Assembly (NCBI GenBank): GCA_964399535.1
Contig: CAYNRE010000005.1
Location: forward strand, 1-64,000
DNA: 64,000 bases
Direction: 5' to 3'
From: CAYNRE01 sp964399535
Lineage (GTDB): Bacteria > Planctomycetota > Planctomycetia > Pirellulales > CAYNRE01
The translations under genes were made by a program, and so were the position numbers. Numbering within the stretch: position 1 is the stretch's first letter; each line of letters opens with the position of its first letter. The notes under the pieces were generated by a model, which was not told where the DNA came from, did not search any database, and was given only the letters and a program-made list of their open reading frames with translations. This document shows positions 35,781 to 44,988 of the stretch, one piece after another.

Positions 35781-36971
35781 ATGAGCGTGGGAGTTGCACC
35801 TGGAACCCCGATCGCGCTGGTGATTACCGAGCTTGAGCGCGGCGGTGCCGAGCAGGCGTTCACCGAGTTGGCGGTCGGGCTCGATCGGAACCGCTTTCGG
35901 CCCGCGGTTTATTGCCTGTCGCCGCGCCCGGAAAACACGGAGCGGTCGTTTCTTCCCCGGCTGGTCGAAGCGGGGTTGCCGGTCACGTTCCTGGGGCTGC
36001 AACACCGCCGGCAATTCACCACCGGACTAGCCCGGCTAACTCAGGCCTGGCGGCGCGATCGTCCCCGGTTGGTGCAAACCTTTCTGTATCACGCTAACTT
36101 GCTCGGCCGAATCGCCGCCTGGCGAACCGGCGTGCCCCACGTGGTCTCGGGCATTCGCGTGGCCGAACACCGCAGCCGCTGGCCCCTGAGGCTCGACCAC
36201 TGGACCCAGTGGATGGTCGAGCGCAACGTTTGCGTGAGCCGGGCCGTGGCCGAGTACTCCTCGACCGTGGCCGGCCTGGATCCCGACCATCTGGTCGTCA
36301 TTCCCAACGGCGTCGACTGGCAGCGATTCCGCGGCGCACAGGCCGCGTCGCTCGTCGAGCTGGGGCTGCCCGCAGGACACCGAGCCATGATCTATGTGGG
36401 CCGGCTCGATCCCCAGAAGGGGCTCGACCGCCTGTGCGAGGTGCTGCGCGGGCCGCTTGAACACAGCCCGCGTTATCACCTTCTGGTCGTCGGCAGTGGT
36501 TCCCAGCAGCCGGCGCTCGAGCGGCGTATTGCCGAGTTGGGGCTTGCCAGCCGGGTGCACCTGCTGGGCTGGCGCAGCGACGTGGCCGAACTGCTGCGGG
36601 CCAGCGATTTGCTGGTTTTGCCCTCGCTCTGGGAAGGAATGCCCAACGTGGTGCTCGAGGCCATGTCGGCGGCGCTAGCGGTCCTGGCCTTCGACGTCGA
36701 GGGGGTGGCCGAAGCCTTGGGGCCCGCGGCCGATCGGCAAGTGGTTCGCCCCGTGGGCGATTTCCAGCAATTCGCCGATCAGCTCACCGCCATGCTGTCG
36801 CGGCCGGGTCTGCTGGCACACCTGGGCATCGCTAACCAGCGGCGGGCCGGAGAGGAGTTTCGCTGGGAGCAAATGGTTGCCTCCTACCAGGCCCTGTACG
36901 AAACGTTGCTCGCCGGCGACCGCGCACCCTCGGAGCGCCCCAAAGCGGCCGCGGCCCAGGTGGCTCCGTGA
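35781..36971 (+). CDS. GT4-type glycosyltransferase
   Basis: A 396-residue GT-B glycosyltransferase, probably using a nucleotide sugar to build a surface glycan. N-terminal domain: VITELERGGAEQAFTEL (GT4 glycine loop); C-terminal domain: IYVGRLDPQKGLDRL, GLASRVHLLGWRSDV, LPSLWEGMPNVVLEAMSA with the EX7E pair. ATG 35781 has AAGAGA just upstream. Its last four bases overlap rsmH (GTGA), so the two genes are translationally coupled, an unusual pairing of a glycosyltransferase with an rRNA methylase. Confidence 0.94.
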   Translation: MSVGVAPGTPIALVITELERGGAEQAFTELAVGLDRNRFRPAVYCLSPRPENTERSFLPRLVEAGLPVTFLGLQHRRQFTTGLARLTQAWRRDRPRLVQTFLYHANLLGRIAAWRTGVPHVVSGIRVAEHRSRWPLRLDHWTQWMVERNVCVSRAVAEYSSTVAGLDPDHLVVIPNGVDWQRFRGAQAASLVELGLPAGHRAMIYVGRLDPQKGLDRLCEVLRGPLEHSPRYHLLVVGSGSQQPALERRIAELGLASRVHLLGWRSDVAELLRASDLLVLPSLWEGMPNVVLEAMSAALAVLAFDVEGVAEALGPAADRQVVRPVGDFQQFADQLTAMLSRPGLLAHLGIANQRRAGEEFRWEQMVASYQALYETLLAGDRAPSERPKAAAAQVAP

Positions 36972-37876
36972 CCGGCCCGGCCAGCCAACACGTTCCGGTG
37001 CTGTTGGACGAAGTGCTCGCCTGGCTGGCCCCCCAGCCGGGTCAGTTTCTGGTCGATGGCACTCTGGGGGGCGGCGGACACACCCGGGCCCTGGCCGAGC
37101 GTGTCGTGCCAGGCGGCCAGGTTCTGTCCCTCGACCGCGATCCGCTGGCGGTAGAGCGGGCCGCCGACGTCCTGAGCGGATTGCCTATTCTGCTCAAAGT
37201 TGCCAACTACGCGGAACTACCCGAGGTGCTGGCCGAGTTGGGCTTGCCTCGCTGCCACGGAATACTGTTGGATCTAGGGCTCTCCAGCGACCAACTGGCC
37301 GATGGCTCGCGCGGATTCAGCTTTTCGGCCGGCGGACCGCTGGACTTGCGGTTTAATACCGACGAAGGTCGGCCGGCCTCGCAACTCGTCAATCGGCTCC
37401 CCGAGAAACAACTGGCCGACCTGATCTACCAATTCGGAGAGGAACGTTACTCGCGGCGGATCGCACGCCAGATTGTTGAGCAGCGTCGGCGGGCCCCGTT
37501 TGAGTCGGCCGACCAACTTGCCGAACTGGTCCGCCGCTGTGTGCCACGCAAACCTGGCGGCGAGCGAATCGACTCGGCGACGCGCACGTTTCAGGCCCTG
37601 AGAATCGCGGTGAACGACGAGTTAACAAGCTTGGACCGGGCGCTCGAGCGGTTCGCAGATTGCCTGATGCCCGGAGGGCGGTTCGCGGTGATTAGCTTTC
37701 ATTCCCTCGAGGACCGGCGCGTGAAAGAGGCCTTTCGCTCAGACCCGCGCTGGGAGAACCTGACGAAGAAGCCGGTCCGCCCCGGCGAGGCCGAGATTGC
37801 CCGAAACCCCCGGGCTCGCAGCGCCAAGCTGCGGGTAGCCCAGCGACAGGGCGCCGCCCGGCAGCCGCCCGATTAG
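36968..37876 (+). CDS. rsmH: 16S rRNA (cytosine-N4)-methyltransferase
   Basis: Methylates C1402 of 16S rRNA using SAM. The 302-residue protein has the family signatures HVPVLLDEVLAWL, DGTLGGGGHT (residues 30-39, SAM loop), LSLDRDP, LLDLGLSSDQL, GFSF, TFQALRIAVNDEL and VISFHSLEDRRVK. It starts with GTG overlapping the glycosyltransferase stop. In most bacteria rsmH follows mraZ and precedes ftsL/ftsI; here mraZ is absent and a LysM membrane protein follows, consistent with the loss of the classical division cluster in planctomycetes. Confidence 0.97.
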   Translation: MTGPASQHVPVLLDEVLAWLAPQPGQFLVDGTLGGGGHTRALAERVVPGGQVLSLDRDPLAVERAADVLSGLPILLKVANYAELPEVLAELGLPRCHGILLDLGLSSDQLADGSRGFSFSAGGPLDLRFNTDEGRPASQLVNRLPEKQLADLIYQFGEERYSRRIARQIVEQRRRAPFESADQLAELVRRCVPRKPGGERIDSATRTFQALRIAVNDELTSLDRALERFADCLMPGGRFAVISFHSLEDRRVKEAFRSDPRWENLTKKPVRPGEAEIARNPRARSAKLRVAQRQGAARQPPD

Positions 37877-37985
37877 TGTCTCGTACGGCCGGCCCCGCGG
37901 CATCCAGGAAGGATGCCCCTGCGGGCTCGCCCACGCCGGCCGGACCATTCGTTTCCGAAACCACTGCTCGACAAGGAAGTCGTCG

Positions 37986-40148
37986 ATGAGCGTCGGAAAG
38001 CGTGAAGTGCAATTCGGGCTGCTCGGCCTGTTGTTGCTTACCTGCGTGCTGATCGGGGTGCTTTACTCGCGCTACACGGGCATGATTCCGCGTCAGCGCA
38101 CGGCGGGCATGAGCCGTCCCGAGGGGGCTCCGTCGGACGAGATGCTCGGACAGAGACTGCGGGCAGCGTCGGGCGCGAACAACGAGCCTGGGGCTCCGGC
38201 CGATCCCGCGGCACCCCCGCGGCTGGCCGACTTCGACTTCGACGCTCAGCCGCTTCCGGAAACAGGGTCGCCACCGGCTCCGGAAATCGAGCCGGCCCCG
38301 CGTTCTTCGCCCAACCGGTTGACGGGCGGCGCGACACGGCTGCGATCGGTCCGCGCCAACGGCGAGCCTCGCAGTTCCGGACTCGGAGCCGCCGCCAGCG
38401 ATCATGTCGCTGCACCCGCCGCGGATCCGGGTGCCGACGGGTTCCACTCGAGCGCGCCGTCCGGGTCGGATGAGCCTGCCCCCACGGGCCCGGGTTCGAC
38501 CGGCAGGCCGCGCTCAGGAGCCACCCGCTCGGCGCAAGACTGGGCCGAGCCTGGCGCCGCCGCCGGCGCGGCGGCCGAAGCGGGAGCCGCATTCGCGCAG
38601 GGTGCGGCCGAAGCGGGCGACTGGCCCCCGGGCCCAGCCGAGCGAGTCGCACAGGTTCCATCCTCTTCGCGGCGTTCCATCCAGGTCGATCCCGCTCCGA
38701 GGTCCGCGGCGGCGGCGACCGAGGAAGCCTGGACGCCGACGGAACCGGAACCCCAGTCGGCCGACGGCACCCCAGACCCGGCAAGCTCCGCCACCGAACC
38801 CGATGCCGATGCCTGGACCGACGACACGTATCCGGCTTCGCCCATCGGCTCCGAAGCCGACCCGGCGGCCGGCGACGCGTCGTGGAACCAGACGCCGGCG
38901 CCCTACGATTCCGAGACCCCGGGCTCATCGGCCTTCGCCCCGGGGGCCGACGAGGCCGCACGGCCCACCGATTCACGATACCAGCAGCCTGCGGACGATC
39001 CCTGGGCCGACGCTGGGCCGCGCGCCGCCGCGACCGAAGACGCGCCCACCCCTGCCTATGAAGCCGAGCCCGCCGACAACTTCCGCGGTGCCGGCGATGC
39101 CGGTTCGTATCCCGCCGATGGCGCCCCGGCGCCGTTCGAGCCCGATTCTGGCGGAGAGGCTGCCCAGCCTCGAACTGAAACCGAGCAGCCGGTGCCCGAC
39201 GCGTATGAGAGCGAAGCATCGGCCGGCCAGTACGCGACCGAAGAGGCTTGGGATCCGCCGGCCGCCACGCCCCTTGAAGAACAAGAGCCGCCTCGGCCGG
39301 GACAACGCCTGCGCTTCCCCGATCGCCAGGTTCGGCTGGCGGGCGATGCCGAAGAGACGGCACCCACGGCGGCCAGGTCGGCCGCAGGCGCCACGGAAGC
39401 CCAGGCGGCGCCGCGTGCGGCGGCCAGTGGCAGCGAAGCGAGCCCTCCCTGGTCGGGCTTGAGCTACGAGGTAACCCCCGTCGCTCCGCCGGCCGCAACC
39501 CATTCCGCGGCGGCCCCCCCGGCGACGGCGCCGGCCGCCAGTCGCCCCCGGGCGCCGCGCGCCGCGACCGCTGAAGCCGAGGGCACGGCGGAACCCGGTT
39601 GGACCGATCCAGCGGCCGCGCGGCGCGCTCCCACGGACTCGGCGGGTGAGCTTCCCCCCGGCGAAGCCTATGTCGTCGGCCCTCAAGAAACCTTCTGGAC
39701 GATCGCCCAAAAGGCGTACGGCAACGGGGGCTATTTCAAGGCCCTGTACGAGCACAATCGCCAGCAGCACCCCAGGGCCGATCAATTGCGTCCCGGCGAT
39801 GAGTTGGCCCTGCCGCCGGTTGAAACGCTCGAACAGTTGTATCCCGACCTGATTCCGCGCCAGGTCATCGGACGTCGCCGGGTGGCGACCGCCGGGGCCG
39901 CGAGGCAGCCGGCACCGCCGCCGGTGCCCAGTGGACGAACCTACATCGTCCAAGAGGGAGATACCCTGTTCGACATCGCCCGGTACGAACTGGGCCGCGC
40001 CACCCGCTGGTCGGAAATCTACCAACTCAACCGCGACCTGATCGGCGAGGACATGAACCGCCTTAAGGCGGGGATGGAGCTAGCCCTGCCGGCCGAAACC
40101 GATCCGGGGGCACTTTCGCGCGAGCCGGGCGACGCCTGGCGGCGATAA
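37986..40148 (+). CDS. Membrane-anchored LysM protein with long Pro/Ala-rich linker
   Basis: A 720-residue bitopic protein: one N-terminal transmembrane helix (FGLLGLLLLTCVLIGVLYSR, residues 10-29), about 500 residues of acidic, Pro/Ala/Glu-rich low-complexity sequence, then two LysM-like modules at about 560-610 (YVVGPQETFWTIAQKAYG) and 650-700 (YIVQEGDTLFDIARYELG). LysM binds N-acetylglucosamine polymers such as peptidoglycan. The linker could span the periplasm. It lies 109 bp after rsmH, the place where ftsL usually stands, so a cell-wall or division role is possible but inferred. Confidence 0.92.
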   Translation: MSVGKREVQFGLLGLLLLTCVLIGVLYSRYTGMIPRQRTAGMSRPEGAPSDEMLGQRLRAASGANNEPGAPADPAAPPRLADFDFDAQPLPETGSPPAPEIEPAPRSSPNRLTGGATRLRSVRANGEPRSSGLGAAASDHVAAPAADPGADGFHSSAPSGSDEPAPTGPGSTGRPRSGATRSAQDWAEPGAAAGAAAEAGAAFAQGAAEAGDWPPGPAERVAQVPSSSRRSIQVDPAPRSAAAATEEAWTPTEPEPQSADGTPDPASSATEPDADAWTDDTYPASPIGSEADPAAGDASWNQTPAPYDSETPGSSAFAPGADEAARPTDSRYQQPADDPWADAGPRAAATEDAPTPAYEAEPADNFRGAGDAGSYPADGAPAPFEPDSGGEAAQPRTETEQPVPDAYESEASAGQYATEEAWDPPAATPLEEQEPPRPGQRLRFPDRQVRLAGDAEETAPTAARSAAGATEAQAAPRAAASGSEASPPWSGLSYEVTPVAPPAATHSAAAPPATAPAASRPRAPRAATAEAEGTAEPGWTDPAAARRAPTDSAGELPPGEAYVVGPQETFWTIAQKAYGNGGYFKALYEHNRQQHPRADQLRPGDELALPPVETLEQLYPDLIPRQVIGRRRVATAGAARQPAPPPVPSGRTYIVQEGDTLFDIARYELGRATRWSEIYQLNRDLIGEDMNRLKAGMELALPAETDPGALSREPGDAWRR

Positions 40149-40175
40149 CGACCTCCCCCCGGGAACATCGCCAGA

Positions 40176-41372
40176 CTACCGGCTCGCCCCCTCCGAAAGC
40201 GTGAAGATTTCGCAACTGGTCAACATCTGGTTGCCGAAGCCCGCGCTGCCGCCAAGCACCAGCACGCTGCCATCGGGCAGCAGCGCGGCTCGATGGTTGC
40301 GCCGGGCTAGCAGCATCGGGGCTGCCGGCCGCCAGGTGCCTTTCGCCGGGTCGAATAGCTCGGCGCTTTTGAACTCCAATTGATTCTGAGCCCAACCGCC
40401 GGTCGCCAACACCTGTCCGCCGGGCAGAACGATCATCGCCAGCCCTGCTCGCTTCTCGCCCATGGGGGCGACTTCTGTCCACTCGCTCCTGTCCGGATCG
40501 AAAACCGCGGCGCTGGCCACGTTTGATCGATCCTTCCAACTGGTTCCGGTAAACCCGCCGGCCAACAGCACGCGCCCATCGGCCAGTTTCACCAGCCCGA
40601 AGGCCACCCGGGTCGAGGGAGGCTCGGCCGCCAAACTCCAAGTTCCGGCGCTTGGGTCGTAGAGCTCGGCGCCGGGCAGCAACACGTCGCCATCGCGATA
40701 ACCGCCCACGGCCAGCACTCGGCCGTCACCCAGCAACTCGAGCTGGTGCGCATAGCGGGCGTTGTGCATGGAACCCGTCGTCGACCAGCGACCGGTCGTC
40801 GGGACGTAGAGCTCGGCATGATCGAAGGCCTTTCCCCGGCCGATACTCCAGTCGACGCCTCCACAAACCAGTACCCGCCCATCGGCAAGCACGATCGCCT
40901 TGGCATCGCGAGCCTGATCCAGTTGGCCGGCATCGCTCCAGAGGCCGGTCCTGGGGTCGAAGATCTCAGCACCTTGCAAGGCCACCTGGCCCGAAATTCC
41001 GCCGGCCAGGAGCACCCGGCCATCGGGCAGCAATACCGCGGAATTGCCACTATTGCGGGCCTGGCGGAGCGAGCCGGTCGAGGCCCAGCTCTCCGTGGCG
41101 GGGTCGTACAGTTCGGCGCTAGCGACGGCGCGCCCCTCCAGCGGATGACCCGATACGGCCAGAATACGTCCGTCGCGGAGCCGCACTCCGCCCCCATACT
41201 CGCGGCGCTCGCGCATTTCTCCGGCCGGCCGCCAGTGGCCCACCGGCTCGCTAGCCTCTCTCGGTGGGGGTTCGGCCGCACAGAGGGTGGGAGCTGACGC
41301 CCCGCGGAGACTTGCGCCGAGAAGGCTGCCCGCGACGAGTAGCCGCACCAATACTGGTTGAGCGCTTTCCAT
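40176..41372 (-). CDS. Kelch-repeat beta-propeller secreted protein
   Basis: A 398-residue exported protein with about six Kelch-type blades repeating the phrase L-DGRVLLAGG followed by AELYDP (for example LLPDGRVLLAGGISG, LLGDGRVLAVGGYRDG, VLPGGQVLATGGW). A signal sequence precedes (LLVAGSLLGASLRGASA). Such proteins are binding or scaffolding modules; galactose-oxidase-type copper ligands are not apparent. It is convergent with the LysM gene. Confidence 0.92.
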   Translation of the reverse strand: MESAQPVLVRLLVAGSLLGASLRGASAPTLCAAEPPPREASEPVGHWRPAGEMRERREYGGGVRLRDGRILAVSGHPLEGRAVASAELYDPATESWASTGSLRQARNSGNSAVLLPDGRVLLAGGISGQVALQGAEIFDPRTGLWSDAGQLDQARDAKAIVLADGRVLVCGGVDWSIGRGKAFDHAELYVPTTGRWSTTGSMHNARYAHQLELLGDGRVLAVGGYRDGDVLLPGAELYDPSAGTWSLAAEPPSTRVAFGLVKLADGRVLLAGGFTGTSWKDRSNVASAAVFDPDRSEWTEVAPMGEKRAGLAMIVLPGGQVLATGGWAQNQLEFKSAELFDPAKGTWRPAAPMLLARRNHRAALLPDGSVLVLGGSAGFGNQMLTSCEIFTLSEGASR

Positions 41373-41926
41373 CGGAGTCGACCCCGAGCGATCGAATTGT
41401 CGAAACAGCTTGCCTGCTGGAGAACGGTTCTTCGCCCGTCATGGTACCTGTGTGCCTGGCGCCGCGTGAACACGGCCGTAGCGCCACTCGTTCAAGTGTA
41501 GTCGCAAGATCGCCAAGTTCTTGCCCGGCGCCCCCGGTCGGCGCGCTCCCACGGGGCTCAGACCTATCGGCAACGAGCACAGGATCGCGGGCACCCGGTC
41601 AAAGTAATTCCGAATCGCTAGCGGATCGGTCCGATGCGAGCGAAATCGGGCTGCCCATTGTTCGACCGGCGTTTTCCAGACGTATCACTCAATGGTTGTG
41701 GCTCGCAGAAGTAGTTCGAACCGTCTCCCCATCGCGTCGGCCAAGGAACGACGAGCCCACCAATGGAACCGCCGTGTTGACGCCCTTGCCTGAAGGGTCC
41801 CGAGCGGGCAATAAAAAAAGCCCCCCGGCAACCGGCCGGAGGGCTTTTTTTCTACCTACCCAGAACGTTGTCGCTCGGTCGCGGCGAGCCGCCGAAGTTC
41901 GCTGCCCGTCGGCGAGCCGTGCCGAA
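41373..41926. other. Intergenic region with terminator
   Basis: Lies upstream of the Kelch gene and downstream of the DUF1571 gene (both leftward). Apart from the terminator at 41813-41851 nothing is recognised; the Kelch promoter should be in the first 300 bases. Confidence 0.5.
41813..41851 (-). terminator. Intrinsic terminator of the DUF1571 gene
   Basis: A strong GC stem (AAAAAAAGCCC...GCCGGAGGGC) is flanked by an A-run on one side and a T-run on the other, so it can work on both strands. Its position 76 bp beyond the DUF1571 stop indicates use by that leftward gene. Confidence 0.9.
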
Positions 41927-42871
41927 CTACCGCTTGAAGCGGTACTGGCTGTTTTCGATGTCGAAGTCGGCGTCGGTGAAGCCGTTGTTCAGCTTCAGAT
42001 TCAGATAGGTGTATTCCTCGGTCAGAAGCGGCGGGCCCCCTTCGCTGCTGGGCCAGTTATAGGCCTCGTACCGAATCGGCAGGCTCAGCTCTTCATCAAC
42101 ATAGATCCGGGCCAGGTGGAACAGGAAGTTCTTTCGCGGCACGGGGTGCACCACCTGGATGCAAGTAGCCGTGCGTCCGCTTACCTTGGCGCCTTGGAAG
42201 AACTTCACCTCGCACTCGCCATATTTGGTGTCGGCCCGGCCGATCACGATCAGCCGTTCGATCAGGTTCAGCACCCCGGCGTCGGTAATCGGGTAGCGAT
42301 TACCCTGCATGGCGATCATGCCGGTGGGGTTCAGCGAGACGGTGCCCACCACCTTGTGTTGCAGGCCCGTGGTGTGGGCCCACATTTTGCCGTCGTTGGC
42401 CCCTTCGATCCAAATCACTTCCTGTCCCCGCTTGGCCGGCGGGCTGAGGAAGTACATATACACGCTGAACGGCCGGTGGCGCACTTTGACGAACATCGAC
42501 TCGTGTTCGCCCAGTTCGCCGTCGATTCGCTCGCGCTTGAAGAAGGTGCAGGAGTAATCCTCGATCTTGCGCACGTCGTCGACCACCGCCTCGGCCCAGC
42601 GAATGGCCGGCATCAGCGGGTGTTCGTTCGGGTTCAGGTCGGTCAGGTTCGGGCCGCGATTGGCCAGCGCGGCCGGGGCCGTGACGGTCTCGGCCACGCG
42701 GTAAACCGGCTCCTGCAACCGATCGCGAGTGGGCACCTGGCGGGCCGTGGACTGCGGCGGCACCTGAGCCGTTTGCGCGGGCGCCTGGCCGAGTACGGGA
42801 GAGGCAACTGAGAAACCACAGACCGCCAACCATACGGCGGTCCACCCTCGCGAGCGGGTCGTGAGCGGCAT
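41927..42871 (-). CDS. DUF1571 domain secreted protein
   Basis: A 314-residue exported protein of DUF1571, a planctomycete-enriched family of unknown function with a LolA/LppX-like beta fold. Signal peptide: VWLAVCGFSVASPVLGQ. Family phrases: IEDYSCTFFKRERIDGELGEHE, HRPFSVYMYFLSPPAKRGQEVIWIEG, IVIGRADTKYGECEVKFF, and a C-terminal YTYLNLKLNNGFTDADFD. A lipid-carrier or outer-membrane-linked role is suggested by fold only. A terminator follows the gene. Confidence 0.92.
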   Translation of the reverse strand: MPLTTRSRGWTAVWLAVCGFSVASPVLGQAPAQTAQVPPQSTARQVPTRDRLQEPVYRVAETVTAPAALANRGPNLTDLNPNEHPLMPAIRWAEAVVDDVRKIEDYSCTFFKRERIDGELGEHESMFVKVRHRPFSVYMYFLSPPAKRGQEVIWIEGANDGKMWAHTTGLQHKVVGTVSLNPTGMIAMQGNRYPITDAGVLNLIERLIVIGRADTKYGECEVKFFQGAKVSGRTATCIQVVHPVPRKNFLFHLARIYVDEELSLPIRYEAYNWPSSEGGPPLLTEEYTYLNLKLNNGFTDADFDIENSQYRFKR

Positions 42872-43334
42872 GCGACACTCCTCTGCGGACGTCCTGTCAC
42901 CCGAGGGCCCGTCGCACGATGGGGGCCTGGCGAGTGTGCGGAAGCCTGGCGGTTGGATTTTCTTGGCTACAGCGGCTGCCTTCCTGGCGAGCGCACAGCA
43001 GTGATTGCAAGTCGCATGCCAGCGGCCACGGGAGGCCGCCGCCAGCGGTTTCCGTTCGGTTCTAAGCCCCGATGCCGAGCCGTGTTGATAACGGCGTTCG
43101 CAATACCGCGCCCCCAGGTGCTAGCAGAGCACCTGAGGGAAGTATCGCCAGGCAGATTGGAGAAATTTACAATGCCCCCCGGCGTCCGCGACCTTTGCCC
43201 AACCGGCTGCACCGGCCGCCTTTGGGCAAGCTGGATAAGCCTTGGCTACGCGCTTCGAGGCCTGCGTGCCCCGACGCCATCGCCGGGGTGAAGACCATAC
43301 CCAACCCAGGCCGGCCAGGGGAGACCAATCTCTC
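42872..43334. other. Divergent intergenic region
   Basis: Separates the leftward DUF1571 gene from the rightward MBL hydrolase. No convincing gene, hairpin or promoter box pair is seen; both promoters must be here. Confidence 0.45.
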
Positions 43335-43994
43335 GTGCCCAATCGCTCGCTCCGCATCGCTGTCGTCGTTTCGGCCCCCTTCGCGGAAAACACCTACCTC
43401 CTCTGGACCGACGAGAGCCCGGCGGCCGTCGTCGTCGACCCGGGCATGGAGCCCGACGAAATCATGGCGGTGCTCGACCAGCACGCGCTGGTTCCCGAGG
43501 CGATTCTGCTCACCCACGGCCATGCCGATCACATCGCCGGCAACGGGGCCATGAAACAGCGCTGGCCCGATTGCCCGCTGGTCATCGGCCACTTGGAAGC
43601 CGGCAAGCTGACCGACCCCTGGCAAAACCTTTCGGCCCCCTTCGGTCACCCACTGGTGAGCCCCCCAGCCGACGTACTCGTGCGCGAGGGCGACGTGTAC
43701 CAGGCCGCCGGGATCGATTTCGAGGTGTACGAGCTGCCCGGGCATTCCTCGGGGCACGTCATTTTCGTGGTCCGTGGCGAGCCCGGTTTCGTGCTGGCGG
43801 GCGACACGCTGATGCAGGGCAGCATCGGCCGCACCGACTTTCCCGATGGCAGCTTCGAGTTGCTTAGCCAGGGAATTCACAACAAGATTTTTACCCTGCC
43901 CGACGAAACCCGGGTTCTCTCCGGTCACGGCGGCGTGACCACGGTGGGAATGGAGCGCGAGACGAACCCGTTCGTGGGCCGGGCGGCTGGGTAG
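43335..43994 (+). CDS. MBL-fold metallo-hydrolase (glyoxalase II-like)
   Basis: A 219-residue cytoplasmic di-metal hydrolase. All ligands are present: H61, H63, D65, H66 in THGHADH, then LPGHSSGH, LAGDTLMQGSIGR and LSGHGG. The LFxxSIGRTDFP-like phrase and size match the glyoxalase-II-related group that cleaves thioesters or related substrates. The GTG at 43335 is taken because the conserved fold begins immediately after it; there is no better start. Substrate unknown. Confidence 0.93.
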   Translation: MPNRSLRIAVVVSAPFAENTYLLWTDESPAAVVVDPGMEPDEIMAVLDQHALVPEAILLTHGHADHIAGNGAMKQRWPDCPLVIGHLEAGKLTDPWQNLSAPFGHPLVSPPADVLVREGDVYQAAGIDFEVYELPGHSSGHVIFVVRGEPGFVLAGDTLMQGSIGRTDFPDGSFELLSQGIHNKIFTLPDETRVLSGHGGVTTVGMERETNPFVGRAAG

Positions 43995-44058
43995 CGCAGC
44001 GCATTCGTCGGTGCGGGGCGCGGAACGTGCTCGACGAGCCTTTGCCGGCTCTGGTACC

Positions 44059-44955
44059 ATGCAAGCCATGGAACGGGAACCGAGTGGGCAGTCTCAGGCA
44101 CCCCGCGCGCCGGCCAGTTTCGAGCTGCGAAGCTTCTTGTTTTGGCTGCCGGCCTGCCTGGTCAATGCGATCGCCTTGGCCTGGTTGGCCGTGTTGGCCG
44201 AACGCCATTTCGCCCCCTGGCTGCTCTTCCCCTTGGGCTGCGGCGTACTGGTGGGCCTGGGTTGTGTGGTGGCCATGGTGGTCTGCGGCGCGGGCCATCG
44301 GCCCAGCCTTTGGGCCGGCACCACCCTGGCCGCGCTGGTGTTCGTGGGCGGGCAGCACCACTTCCACTACCGAGTGCGCCAACAGCTCGACGTGGCCCGC
44401 CAGTCAAAGAACTCAGCCCTGATGGCCCGGGCCGAGCAGGCCTTTCCGCAGTTGGCCGACCGCGCGCCGCCCCCCCCCAGCAACCTGCTGGAATACCTGA
44501 AGCGGCGCGCCCGCGAGGGGCGCCCGCTGGTGGGCGGCTGGGTGGCCCAAGGCAGTTGGGCATGGCTGAGCTGGGCCTGCGACGCTCTGCTGGTTATGGT
44601 CGGAAGTTGGGCCGCGCTGCGGCTGGCGATTGGGCGCCCCTTCTGCAACGATTGTCAAAGCTGGTACCGCACCACCCGGGCCGGCAAACTCTCGACCGAA
44701 CAGCTTCGCGCCTTGGCCCAAACGGCCCGAGTCACCCTACCCGACCCGAGCGGGCCAGGGCATTATCGATTGCTCACCTGCCGTAGCGGCTGTGGAAACT
44801 GGCTGTTGGAGCTGGCCTGGCACGGTGAACGCGGCGTGCCCGTGGCGGCCCGACCCGGCCGGGTCTCTGCCTGGATCGAAGCGGCTCGGCGGCCGGTATT
44901 GACCGAACAGCTCGACCAGTGCCATCGGCGTCCCGGTCTCGAGCAAACTTCTTGA
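44059..44955 (+). CDS. Four-helix membrane protein with zinc-ribbon-like cysteines
   Basis: A 298-residue protein with about four transmembrane helices (SFLFWLPACLVNAIALAWLA, LLFPLGCGVLVGLGCVVAMV, TLAALVFVGG, ACDALLVMVGSWAALRLA) and a C-terminal soluble domain holding FCNDCQSW and LLTCRSGCGNW, an apparent four-cysteine metal-binding pair. Start at 44059 or 44068 cannot be separated. Not a family I can name. It stands 64 bp after the MBL gene and 33 bp before acpS, so all three could be one transcript. Confidence 0.85.
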   Translation: MQAMEREPSGQSQAPRAPASFELRSFLFWLPACLVNAIALAWLAVLAERHFAPWLLFPLGCGVLVGLGCVVAMVVCGAGHRPSLWAGTTLAALVFVGGQHHFHYRVRQQLDVARQSKNSALMARAEQAFPQLADRAPPPPSNLLEYLKRRAREGRPLVGGWVAQGSWAWLSWACDALLVMVGSWAALRLAIGRPFCNDCQSWYRTTRAGKLSTEQLRALAQTARVTLPDPSGPGHYRLLTCRSGCGNWLLELAWHGERGVPVAARPGRVSAWIEAARRPVLTEQLDQCHRRPGLEQTS

Positions 44956-44988
44956 AAGGCTGCCCCCCGGGGGGGGCCGGCAACCACG

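Noticed and set aside
41264..42811. 515-residue rightward frame
   Set aside because: Crosses a strong terminator and is antisense to the Kelch and DUF1571 genes.
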